Origin: Lachnospiraceae bacterium UBA3821
Lineage (GTDB): Bacteria > Bacillota > Clostridia > Lachnospirales > Lachnospiraceae
DNA length: 43,270 nucleotides
Direction of reading: 5' to 3'
Assembly: GCA_002368865.1 (NCBI GenBank)
Contig: DFDT01000110.1
Coordinates: 3,678-46,947 of the forward strand
This document shows, one piece after another, positions 15,179 to 22,343 of the stretch; positions within the stretch are counted from its first letter, which is position 1; every line of letters begins with the position of its first letter. Position numbers and translations under genes: made by a program. The notes under the pieces are model-generated. The model saw only the letters and a list, made by a program, of their open reading frames with translations, did not search any database and was not told the origin of the DNA.

Positions 15179-16807
15179 TTATGACAGGGACAGCAACTTT
15201 TTCTTATAACCGTTGAACTCTTCTTCACCAATGATACCCGCATCTTTCAGCTTCATCAGATTCTGTGCCTTCTTCTGCAATTCACTGATATCGCTGTAAG
15301 GCTGGAAGATGTCGTCAATTACCTTCTGCTCGAAGCCCTTGTACTCGGCATCGGAAAGGAAACCAATCGTGGTGAGCATACCCAGCTTCTGCAGTCTGCT
15401 TACGATATCCTCTTCCGCTTCAATTGTCTGTACGATCTCGGTCTTCTTAGCCTGGAACTCTGCATCGTTGATCCAGCCGCATCTGTGCAAGGTTACGATA
15501 CAGGAGATCTGACTCTTTACCTGCGCTTCAGAACTGTAGTCCACGGTTGTCATCTGAGCGACCAGTTCCTGTTTCTTGGCTGCAAACTCTTCCGGCGTAA
15601 ACAGGAAGGTCTGAGAAATGGTGGTCAGACGCATCAACTTGTGCTCCAGTACAGGAAGGCTTTCATTCATACGAATCTTGGTATCATCGGATACCTGTCT
15701 GATGAACTGCTCATACTGCGCTTCAGAAATGATCTCGCATTCCTTCAGGATCGGCCACTTGTTGATCTTGTCAATCGTCATCTCTTCCGTGTCGCTGGAA
15801 GAATACTGTACAGATCTTGTGATATCGGAACAGATCTTCTCGTACTCATCATCCGTGAGGATTTCAAACATGTACAGAATCAAAAGCTTCTTCAGATTCT
15901 GACGCAATACATCATTCGATACCGTCACCAGATCAGAACATTCTGCAATGGTACTGCGCTTGAATTCTTCGAATTCCGCTGCGGACAAAAATCCCACTTC
16001 GCTGTACTGCAGATTTACTTTTACTTTATTGTAGAACGCATCCAAACCGTTCAATACACTGATGTATTCGGCCTTGGTGCTCTTGTATTCCTTTTCGGTG
16101 ATCATACCGGTCTGGTAGATTGCTTCCAGTTTTTCCAGTTTCTTCTTATATTCCTCAACGGAAATGACAGAAGCACCACCTGCGCCGGGGGCAGGGGTAG
16201 GAACTACGGGTGTGGGAACTACCGGAGTAGGAGCCACGGGCGTGGGAGCTACCGGAGTAGGAGCCACAGGGGTGGGAGCTACCGGAGTAGGAGCCACAGG
16301 GGTAGGAGCTACCGGAGTAGGAGCCACAGGAGTGGGAGCTGCCGGGGCAGGAGCCACAGGAGTGGGAGCTGCCGGAGCTGGAGCCGCTGGGGTGGGAGCT
16401 GCCGGAGCTGGAGCCACAGGGGTGGGAGCTACCGGAGCGGGCGTCGGTGCCGGTGCTGCGGAAGGATTAGCTGATAAGATCATCTCGTTCAGAATATCCA
16501 TCGCCTCGTTGATATTGCGTAAGCCAGGAAGACGAACCTGAAGCTTCTGGGCACCATATAAGGATTGAATACGCACGTAAATATACAGAGCATCCATACC
16601 TTCATATACAGTCTTCTCAATCTTTTTAATGGATTTGATCTCGTAATTGCTGATGTCCCCGCTGTATTCGCGTTGGCTACTCTCCAGATATATAATACCT
16701 TTTCCGCTGATATAATCATCGTAAATTTCGAGATACAGCGCCTTTTCGTTTCCATCAATTTTTTTCAGGAGTCCTCTGGGTACATCGCACTGAAAACTGG
16801 TTGCCAT
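15179..16807 (-). CDS. Protein with N-terminal domain, VAPTP-repeat linker and about eight SHOCT-like helical repeats
   Basis: 542 residues from the ATG at 16807, preferred over the GTG at 16822 because GTGAGG then lies ~8 nt upstream. Residues 1-110 form a mixed alpha/beta domain (ALYLEIYDDYISGKGIIYL, IYVRIQSLYGAQKLQVRLPG) that could be PH-like. Residues ~117-206 are a nearly pure Pro/Ala/Val/Thr linker of VAPTP/VAPAP pentapeptides. From ~220 to the end, short helix-turn-helix units recur about eight times with the SHOCT pattern Leu-x-x-Leu...aromatic or Gly-hydrophobic-(S/T/N)-(D/E)-x-E-(F/Y)...K, for example GMITEKEYKSTKAEYI, GFLSAAEFEEFK, GWINDAEFQAKK and GIIGEEEFNGYKKKLL. Single SHOCT units are common, usually at C-termini; a tandem array is unusual. 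No signal peptide or membrane helix is seen, so it is probably a cytoplasmic scaffold. Function is unknown. Confidence 0.8.
   Translation of the reverse strand: MATSFQCDVPRGLLKKIDGNEKALYLEIYDDYISGKGIIYLESSQREYSGDISNYEIKSIKKIEKTVYEGMDALYIYVRIQSLYGAQKLQVRLPGLRNINEAMDILNEMILSANPSAAPAPTPAPVAPTPVAPAPAAPTPAAPAPAAPTPVAPAPAAPTPVAPTPVAPTPVAPTPVAPTPVAPTPVAPTPVAPTPVVPTPVVPTPAPGAGGASVISVEEYKKKLEKLEAIYQTGMITEKEYKSTKAEYISVLNGLDAFYNKVKVNLQYSEVGFLSAAEFEEFKRSTIAECSDLVTVSNDVLRQNLKKLLILYMFEILTDDEYEKICSDITRSVQYSSSDTEEMTIDKINKWPILKECEIISEAQYEQFIRQVSDDTKIRMNESLPVLEHKLMRLTTISQTFLFTPEEFAAKKQELVAQMTTVDYSSEAQVKSQISCIVTLHRCGWINDAEFQAKKTEIVQTIEAEEDIVSRLQKLGMLTTIGFLSDAEYKGFEQKVIDDIFQPYSDISELQKKAQNLMKLKDAGIIGEEEFNGYKKKLLSLS
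16193..16459 (-). repeat. 15-bp in-frame tandem repeat coding VAPTP/VAPAP
   Basis: About 17 imperfect copies of a 15-bp unit (often arranged as 30-bp pairs such as GTAGGAGCCACAGGG alternating with GTGGGAGCTACCGGA on the plus strand). The 15-bp period keeps the frame, so copy-number change would lengthen or shorten the proline-rich linker without breaking the gene. Confidence 0.9.
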
Positions 16808-16908
16808 ATGCTTTCGCCTCACTTCTCATTCTGATATATTTGAATAGAACTCTTCAGTTCAAGTCCTATCATAAAGCATACTAAGTCCCAAAACTATTTT
16901 ACCATATT

Positions 16909-16937
16909 AGTATAAATAAAATCCCGAAGGATGTCAA
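16909..16937 (-). promoter_or_regulatory. sigma-A promoter of the SHOCT-repeat gene
   Basis: On the minus strand: TTGACA (16932-16937), 17 bp, TATACT (16909-16914). The predicted 5' leader is about 95 nt and contains a small GAACT/AGTTC hairpin. Apart from this, 16808-17080 is AT-rich and holds no gene that I can support. Confidence 0.75.
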
Positions 16938-17002
16938 TAGACAGGAATTGATGTAATTGCTTACAAAAAATCAAAAAATCAACCTATTTTACAATATCTA
17001 GT

Positions 17003-17020
17003 GGCTACCCGGAGGGTGCC
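17003..17020. other. GC-rich hairpin in the AT-rich gap downstream of the amino-acid kinase
   Basis: GGC-T-ACCC-GGA-GGGT-GCC folds into a 7-bp stem with one bulge. It lies about 60 nt past the minus-strand stop at 17081 but has no T run on that strand, so it is only a possible terminator or processing element. Confidence 0.3.
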
Positions 17021-17080
17021 TTTGCTATATTTTGCGCTTTTAAGAAAATTTAAAAATAATATAAAGTCGAAAAAAGTAGA

Positions 17081-18016
17081 TCAGGCTGTGATTATGGTAC
17101 CTTTTTTCCCTTTGAGTGCATCCTTCACGCAGGACATGGAGGTGATCAGAACTTTGCCGGAAGGTACAGCTTCCAGGTAGGCAATCGCAGCTTCAATCTT
17201 GGGCAGCATTGTGCCGGTCTCAAATTGATCTTCCGCGATCAGCTTTTTAGCCTCGGCAACTGTCATCGAAGGGATCGGAGTCTGATCGGGTGTGTTGAAA
17301 TTCCGATAGACATACTCTACATTTGTCAGGATGATCAGTTCCTCCGTCTTTAATTCGGAAGCCAGTTTCCCGGCAATCGCATCCTTCTCGATCACAGCGG
17401 AAGCGCCCTTCAGGATTCCCTTCTGTTCAATGACGGGAATTCCGCCGCCGCCGCAGGCGATGACTACCTGATCGGCATCTGCCAGAGTGCGGATGGCTTC
17501 TATTTCCACGATATCAATGGGCTTGGGAGCTGCCACCACGCGGCGGAAGCCTTTGCCGGGAGTCTCTTTCACGTAATTGCCTTTTCCCCGCTCGACCTCG
17601 GCGTCCTCTTTGGACATATAGCGGCCGATCACTTTGGTGGGCTCATAAAAAGCTTCGTCGTAGGGATCCACCGTAACCTGGGTGAGAATGGTGCTCACGG
17701 GCTTCGAGATACCGCGGCTCACCAGTTCCGCGCGCAATGCACTCTGAATGTCATATCCCACATAGCCCTGGCTCATGGCGGAGCACACGCACATAGGCGC
17801 CGGCGTGTAATCGATATAGACACGCCGTAACTCTGTCATTGCTTTATGGATCATACTTACCTGGGGACCATTAGAATGGGTGATCGTCAGCTGATAATCT
17901 GCCTCGACCAGATCGGCAAGAGCTTTGGCGGTGACCTTGACCGCATCCATCTGCTCCAAGGTCGTATAGCCTAATGCTTCATGTCCCAAAGAAACCACAA
18001 CTTTTTTTTTGCTCAT
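17081..18016 (-). CDS. arcC: Carbamate kinase family protein (atypical signatures)
   Basis: 311 residues, normal length for carbamate kinase. The family normally transfers phosphate between carbamoyl phosphate and ADP. Family features seen: N-terminal phosphate loop, THxNGPQV motif, ACGGGGIPV and a VIEKD segment, plus ILTNVEYVYRNF in the nucleotide-binding half. Two normally invariant motifs differ: the loop usually written ALGGNAL reads SLGHEAL (residues ~9-15), and THGNGPQVG reads THSNGPQVS. These changes sit at the phosphate-transfer site, so either this is a divergent clade of true ArcC or an amino-acid kinase with another substrate. No arginine deiminase, ornithine carbamoyltransferase or purine/agmatine catabolic genes are next to it. 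It lies 43 nt downstream of aroA on the same strand and is probably cotranscribed. Confidence 0.8.
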   Translation of the reverse strand: MSKKKVVVSLGHEALGYTTLEQMDAVKVTAKALADLVEADYQLTITHSNGPQVSMIHKAMTELRRVYIDYTPAPMCVCSAMSQGYVGYDIQSALRAELVSRGISKPVSTILTQVTVDPYDEAFYEPTKVIGRYMSKEDAEVERGKGNYVKETPGKGFRRVVAAPKPIDIVEIEAIRTLADADQVVIACGGGGIPVIEQKGILKGASAVIEKDAIAGKLASELKTEELIILTNVEYVYRNFNTPDQTPIPSMTVAEAKKLIAEDQFETGTMLPKIEAAIAYLEAVPSGKVLITSMSCVKDALKGKKGTIITA

Positions 18017-18059
18017 AAGATTGCCTCGTTTGTGATAGTGTTTTTAGAAAATAAGTATA

Positions 18060-19442
18060 TCATATTTTGAATTTTTTTACAATTGTTTCCTCCAGCACCT
18101 CAAAATAATTTTCAAATGTTTTGGCACAGCAGGCCGGATTTTTTATGGCAATGCCCGGGACACACAGTCCCATCAATGAAAGTCCCATTGCCATGCGGTG
18201 ATCCTCGTAGGTATCCAGTGCACAGGGACTTGGAGTGCCGGGATAGATTCTGAGACCGTCGGGCTTTGCGGAGGTGTCCGAAGAAGTGCCTGTCCGGATC
18301 ATCTCACATCGGATGCCCATTTTGGTCAGTTCGTTTACAATGGCCTGCATGCGGTCGCTCTCCTGGAGCCTGATGTGACCGATGCCGGTGATCGTAGTAG
18401 GGCCATCCGCAAAGGGTGCAATGGCAGCCAGCGTGATCGCCTGATCGGAGCAGGCGGACAGATTGGCGGTGATGCCGTGCAGTTTTCCTGCAGACGGGAA
18501 GACAATAATGCCGCTTTCGGTCTCCTCCAGGGTGCAGCCCATGCGCTCTAAAATGCGCAGAAATGCCACATCCCCCTGCAGAGAATCAAAATGCACGTGT
18601 TCCACCAGTACAGGTATGTGCAGCAAAGGCGCACAGGCGTAAAAGTAGCAGGCAGCGGATACATCCGGCTCAATCTGATAGGTTCGGGCACGGTATTTCT
18701 GCCCCGCTTCCGTGACAAAAGTGTCGGATGTCTGCCGGGATGCGGTCACGCCGAATTGTTCCATCATATGCCGCGTCATATCGATATATGCCATGCCATG
18801 GGAGCCACCCACCCGGATCCGGAAGGTATCCGGCGCAAGATTGGAGGCAATCAGCAGTGCGCTCAGAAACTGACTGCTGCTGTCGATGTTGATGCGGATC
18901 TCATTTTGTCCGAATCCGTTGCTTCTAATTACAAAAGGAAAAAATCCTTCCTGGTTTTCACAGGTGATCTCGCATCCCAACTCCCGCAGTGAGGCCAACA
19001 GCGGCGCCATGGGCCGACGACGCATCTGGGGGGAGGCATCCATGTGATAGGTGCCGTGGGAAATTCCCAGATAGGCGGTGAGAAAACGGGCTGCCGTGCC
19101 CGCGCTGCCTACATCCAGGGAAGCTTTCTCCTTCGGTACACTGCCGCCGTGCCCCGTGACGGTGATGACCTTTCCTGCCTCGTCCACGGAGGTTTCGAAT
19201 CCCAAGGTCTGGATACAACTTAAGAAATGCCTGGAATCATCTGAAAACAGGACTCCCTTCAGTGTGGATGTGCCTTCCGCTAACGTGGCCAGCAGCAATG
19301 CCCGATTGGTGATGCTTTTTGAACCGGGTACGCGCACCGTGACGGGGGCGGACCCCTCGGAGGTCATCCCCTGCAGGCACGGTACATGATAAAGATCGGA
19401 AGACGGATCATAATGTTCGGAATAAATTTTTGTAGTCTGCAT
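18060..19442 (-). CDS. aroA: 3-phosphoshikimate 1-carboxyvinyltransferase (EPSP synthase)
   Basis: 460 residues, slightly long because of a ~30-residue N-terminal lead before the catalytic core. The enzyme joins shikimate-3-phosphate and phosphoenolpyruvate in the sixth step of the shikimate pathway. Signatures in order: VPGSKSITNRALLLA, GSAGTAARFLTAYL (PEP-binding loop), RRRPMAPLL, SSQFLSALLIA, EPDVSAACYFYA, RLQESDRM (the catalytic RxxESDR) and DTYEDHRMAM. The EPDVSAACYF version is the form seen in many Clostridia. It stands alone from other aro genes, divergent from cysK and followed by the carbamate-kinase-like gene. It has its own promoter with a leader hairpin. Confidence 0.95.
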   Translation of the reverse strand: MQTTKIYSEHYDPSSDLYHVPCLQGMTSEGSAPVTVRVPGSKSITNRALLLATLAEGTSTLKGVLFSDDSRHFLSCIQTLGFETSVDEAGKVITVTGHGGSVPKEKASLDVGSAGTAARFLTAYLGISHGTYHMDASPQMRRRPMAPLLASLRELGCEITCENQEGFFPFVIRSNGFGQNEIRINIDSSSQFLSALLIASNLAPDTFRIRVGGSHGMAYIDMTRHMMEQFGVTASRQTSDTFVTEAGQKYRARTYQIEPDVSAACYFYACAPLLHIPVLVEHVHFDSLQGDVAFLRILERMGCTLEETESGIIVFPSAGKLHGITANLSACSDQAITLAAIAPFADGPTTITGIGHIRLQESDRMQAIVNELTKMGIRCEMIRTGTSSDTSAKPDGLRIYPGTPSPCALDTYEDHRMAMGLSLMGLCVPGIAIKNPACCAKTFENYFEVLEETIVKKFKI

Positions 19443-19462
19443 AGTGTCGATTCCTTTTCCGT

Positions 19463-19481
19463 GCCGGCTGTAGGAGCCGGC
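19463..19481 (-). other. Stable hairpin in the aroA leader
   Basis: GCCGGCT (19463-19469) and AGCCGGC (19475-19481) are perfect 7-bp GC-rich arms with a 5-nt loop. It lies in the ~50-nt leader of aroA, roughly 20 nt before the start codon, and has no T run, so a role in mRNA stability or translation is more likely than termination. Confidence 0.5.
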
Positions 19482-19498
19482 AACTCAAACTCATATTG

Positions 19499-19527
19499 AG
19501 TATATATAAAAAAGAAGGGAATGTCAA
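19499..19527 (-). promoter_or_regulatory. sigma-A promoter of aroA, with a palindrome over the -10
   Basis: On the minus strand: TTGACA (19522-19527), 17 bp, TATACT (19499-19504). ACTCA-TAT-TGAGT (19490-19502) overlaps the -10/start region and may be an operator. Confidence 0.75.
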
Positions 19528-19535
19528 AAAATGTG

Positions 19536-19564
19536 TTGACATATCCTGAAAACTGTAGTAACAT
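19536..19564 (+). promoter_or_regulatory. sigma-A promoter of cysK
   Basis: TTGACA (19536-19541), 17 bp, TAACAT (19559-19564). The -35 is only 8 bp from the -35 of divergent aroA, so the two promoters share one control region. Confidence 0.8.
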
Positions 19565-19578
19565 CAATTCATAACAAG

Positions 19579-19595
19579 CCTACTAAGATAGTAGG
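19579..19595 (+). promoter_or_regulatory. Perfect palindrome just downstream of the cysK promoter; likely Rrf2 (CymR-type) operator
   Basis: CCTACTA-AGA-TAGTAGG is an exact inverted repeat with 7-bp arms, positioned about +9 to +25 relative to the predicted start, an ideal repressor block. The gene after cysK encodes an Rrf2 regulator, so autoregulation of cysK-rrf2 through this site is the simplest reading. The TAGGAATT on its right side resembles half of known CymR boxes, as I recall them. Confidence 0.6.
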
Positions 19596-19646
19596 AATTG
19601 CAAAAACAAAACATTGATAATCTCTAAAACGAGGAGGATCATGATT

Positions 19647-20585
19647 ATGGGGAAAATTTATACAAAGGCAACCGAACTGATCGGACGGACACCGTTACTG
19701 AAAATTTCCAATTATAGCAAGGCGGAAGGGATTGAGAATGCAACGATCCTGGCGAAGCTGGAGTATTTCAATCCGGCCGGAAGCGTAAAGGACAGGATCG
19801 CGCTGGCGATGGTGGAGGACGCAGAGAAAAAGGGAATCTTAAAGGAAGGTTCCGTGATCATTGAGCCCACTTCAGGCAACACCGGCATCGGTCTGGCAAG
19901 TGTGGGCGCGGCGAAGGGTTATCGCACCATATTGACACTGCCCGAGACCATGAGCGTGGAGCGCAGGAATCTGCTGAAGGCATACGGGGCGGAGCTGGTG
20001 TTGACGGAAGGCGCCAAGGGAATGAAAGGTGCGATCGCTAAGGCGCAGGAGCTGGAGAAGAGCATTCCGGGTGCAGTCATCCTGGGACAGTTTGACAATG
20101 CGGCAAATCCCGCGGCGCATGCAGCAACCACAGGACCGGAGATCTGGGAGGACACCGACGGGAAAGTGGATATCTTTGTGGCAGGTGTAGGTACCGGCGG
20201 TACCGTGACAGGCGTGGGTGCGTACCTGAAATCCAAGAATCCCGGAATCAAAGTGGTGGCGGTGGAACCCGCAGACTCGCCTGTTTTGTCCGGAGGACAG
20301 CCCGGACCTCATAAGCTGCAGGGAATCGGAGCAGGTTTTGTGCCTTCCGTGCTGAATACCCAGGTGTATGATGAGATCATTACCGTTACGACGGATCAGG
20401 CATTCTCCGCAGGCAGAGCGATCGCCCATAGAGAGGGAATCTTGGTGGGAATTACTTCCGGTGCGGCGGTATATGCGGCGCAGGTTCTGGCGCAGAGACC
20501 GGAAAATGCCGGAAAGACCATTGTGGCGCTGCTTCCCGATTCCGGTGACAGATATCTGTCCACACCGATGTTCACAGAAGAGTAA
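19647..20585 (+). CDS. cysK: Cysteine synthase A (O-acetylserine sulfhydrylase)
   Basis: 312 residues from the ATG at 19647, chosen because GAGGAGG (19631-19637) is 9 nt away; the ATG at 19641 would be only 3 nt from it. This PLP enzyme makes cysteine from O-acetylserine and sulfide in the cytoplasm. The Schiff-base Lys is K48 in NPAGSVKDR, the phosphate/substrate loop is PTSGNTG (~74-80), and the PLP phosphate-binding [10 protein letters not shown] lies near residue 175. The C-terminus has the usual [12 protein letters not shown]. It is followed after 14 nt by an Rrf2-type regulator gene, the arrangement of cysteine-responsive CymR/IscR systems, and preceded by a palindromic operator. Confidence 0.95.
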   Translation: MGKIYTKATELIGRTPLLKISNYSKAEGIENATILAKLEYFNPAGSVKDRIALAMVEDAEKKGILKEGSVIIEPTSGNTGIGLASVGAAKGYRTILTLPETMSVERRNLLKAYGAELVLTEGAKGMKGAIAKAQELEKSIPGAVILGQFDNAANPAAHAATTGPEIWEDTDGKVDIFVAGVGTGGTVTGVGAYLKSKNPGIKVVAVEPADSPVLSGGQPGPHKLQGIGAGFVPSVLNTQVYDEIITVTTDQAFSAGRAIAHREGILVGITSGAAVYAAQVLAQRPENAGKTIVALLPDSGDRYLSTPMFTEE

Positions 20586-20599
20586 AAGAGGGGGAAACC

Positions 20600-21040
20600 A
20601 TGAAGATTTCGACAAAAGGCAGGTATGCCGTGAGGGTGATGCTCGACCTGGCTTTGAACAACACCGGAGAATGTATCAAAGTAAAGGATATTGCGGCGAG
20701 ACAGGATATTTCCGAGAAATATCTGGAGCAGATCATTGCGGCGCTCAGCAGAGCCGGCTTTGTCAACAGTGTACGCGGGGCTCAGGGCGGATATCGACTC
20801 TCCAAAGCACCGGAGAATTATACGGTGGGTATGATCCTGCGGGTGACAGAAGGCAGTCTGGCGCCGGTGGCCTGCCTGGATGAGGGAGCGGAAGCCTGCG
20901 AGAGATGCGATACCTGTGAGACGCTGGAAGTCTGGCGGGAACTGGCCCGGGCCATCGACAATGTGGTCGACAATGTGACGATCGCCGATCTGGTAAACCG
21001 TCGCAAGAAGCGGCTGGAGGCATTGGATTACAGCATATAG
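20600..21040 (+). CDS. Rrf2 family transcriptional regulator (CymR/IscR type)
   Basis: 146 residues with the typical start MKISTKGRYAVRVMLDLA, winged helix (~1-65, SEKYLEQIIAALSRAGFV, RGAQGGYRL) and a dimerisation helix at the C-terminus. Between them is a cysteine cluster C-x7-C-x2-C-x2-C (residues ~94-108: ACLDEGAEACERCDTCETL), which could hold an iron-sulfur cluster or sense thiol state. Its place right after cysK suggests the CymR-like job of repressing cysteine synthesis when cysteine is plentiful, possibly in complex with CysK as in Bacillus. The number of cysteines points more to the cluster-binding IscR-like type, so the signal may be Fe-S status. The ATG at 20600 has an AGGGGG-type site. 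Confidence 0.9.
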   Translation: MKISTKGRYAVRVMLDLALNNTGECIKVKDIAARQDISEKYLEQIIAALSRAGFVNSVRGAQGGYRLSKAPENYTVGMILRVTEGSLAPVACLDEGAEACERCDTCETLEVWRELARAIDNVVDNVTIADLVNRRKKRLEALDYSI

Positions 21041-21056
21041 GAAAGGAATTGTCTGA

Positions 21057-21650
21057 ATGAGAAAACTTGCGGTGATTTTTCCGGGAATCGGGTACCACAC
21101 GGATAAGCCACTGCTCTATTACGCAAAGAAGATTGCGAGACAGCATGATTATGAGGTTGTGGAGATCCGGTTTCCGGAGGGCTGTTTTCAGGGAATCGAC
21201 AAAAAGGCCCTGCAGGATCGAAAGACGATGCTGCAGGCTTTTTCCATTGCTTCCGAAGAGGCGGAGAAGCAGCTGAAAGCAGTGGATTTTTCGGACAGAG
21301 AGGATATCATTTTCATCTCGAAGAGTATCGGTACGGTGGCGGCCAGTGTCTATGCGGCGAGGAATCGGATCCCCGCGAGACAGGTTTATTTTACGCCGCT
21401 GGAGCAGACTTTTTCGCTGGTGGATGACGAAGGCTTCGGGGCGGAGAAAGGACTTGTGTTCTTCGGCCTGCAGGATCCGTTTATCCGGGTGGACACCATA
21501 GAAAAATTCTGTGTGGATAAAAAGATGCATTACCGCAAAATTGAGGGGGCGAACCATTCGCTGGAGACCGGTGACCTGCAGACGGATCTGCGGAATATTG
21601 CAGAAATCATGGCAGAAACCAAGAGCTTTCTGGAGGAAAGTTCGGTTTAA
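21057..21650 (+). CDS. Alpha/beta hydrolase-like protein
   Basis: 197 residues. It begins with a strand and loop LAVIFPGIGYHTDKPLL, has a nucleophile-elbow-like ISKSIGTVAAS (~84-94; first Gly of GxSxG replaced by Ser) and a C-terminal EGANHSLE that supplies the expected catalytic His. An acid in LQDPFIRVD completes the pattern. The substrate is unknown. It starts 16 nt after the Rrf2 stop with AGGAAAGG upstream, so it is probably the third gene of the cysK operon, although a link to sulfur metabolism is not evident. It converges on the PilZ gene with only 13 bp between the stops and no clear terminator. Confidence 0.75.
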   Translation: MRKLAVIFPGIGYHTDKPLLYYAKKIARQHDYEVVEIRFPEGCFQGIDKKALQDRKTMLQAFSIASEEAEKQLKAVDFSDREDIIFISKSIGTVAASVYAARNRIPARQVYFTPLEQTFSLVDDEGFGAEKGLVFFGLQDPFIRVDTIEKFCVDKKMHYRKIEGANHSLETGDLQTDLRNIAEIMAETKSFLEESSV

Positions 21651-21663
21651 CAGTTTCCAATCC

Positions 21664-22317
21664 TCACAGCGACGGCATTGCAATCCCTTGTTTTCTGGCC
21701 AAAAAGGTGACCAGCGCCACAATACTTTTATTGAAGGTACTCAGCCTGCAGCCGATGAGGATCCGGCCGTCGGGCTGTTTTTCCATACGCGCCACCGACG
21801 CGGAGACCTTATAGGTTGCATTCAGGGCGGCACAGGCAAAAGCAGCTTCCACCGGCTCATTTTCCTTCACGGTCACGCTGCCCGGAATATAGAAAGCAAT
21901 GCCGGATATGGATACATCTTTTGTGCGAACCGTGATCGGCGCGCGGTCACCGATCTTGATATTGGCCGGCTCATCCAAGGGTACGCGGATCGCGTCACGT
22001 CTGTCCTTCGGGGATGCGTTGTCGTGGGAATAGAGCACATGATATACCTGATTTCCCCGCTTCAGAAGGGCAATATTGCTGATTAGATATTTCACTTTTC
22101 GATCGTCTCCGCCGGGCAGATTGATATCCGCGGTCACGGAAAACCCCTCAAAGCTGACAACCTTTCCACCGTGTTTGATACAGTTGACCACCAGCGCATG
22201 GTTGGTTCCGTTGCGGTTGCCCTCCAGAGCGGTCGTCTGGAAAATGGCGGACGCGCCTGCTTTATTTTTCACGGTCAGATTGACTGACGCACCTCTTTTA
22301 ACTTCACTCAAAAACAT
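21664..22317 (-). CDS. PilZ domain c-di-GMP receptor (YcgR-like)
   Basis: 217 residues. The N-terminal ~95 residues match the flagellar-brake (YcgR/PilZN-type) layout, a beta domain with GASVNLTVKN and LPGGDDRKVKYLISNIALLKRGNQVYHVLY. The PilZ domain follows with both c-di-GMP motifs intact: RRDAIR (106-111) and DVSISG (134-139). YcgR/DgrA-type proteins bind c-di-GMP and slow or stop flagellar rotation through the motor. It is 26 nt downstream of the EAL-domain gene on the same strand, so both ends of c-di-GMP signalling (turnover and reading) are on one transcript. Confidence 0.88.
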   Translation of the reverse strand: MFLSEVKRGASVNLTVKNKAGASAIFQTTALEGNRNGTNHALVVNCIKHGGKVVSFEGFSVTADINLPGGDDRKVKYLISNIALLKRGNQVYHVLYSHDNASPKDRRDAIRVPLDEPANIKIGDRAPITVRTKDVSISGIAFYIPGSVTVKENEPVEAAFACAALNATYKVSASVARMEKQPDGRILIGCRLSTFNKSIVALVTFLARKQGIAMPSL

Positions 22318-22343
22318 ATCAGGAATGCTCTCTTTCTGTTTAA

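Noticed and set aside
15485..16474. Plus-strand open frame with Ser/Arg/Gly repeats across the VAPTP region
   Set aside because: The 15-bp repeat keeps all frames open; the repeats in this frame are an artefact of the minus-strand gene.
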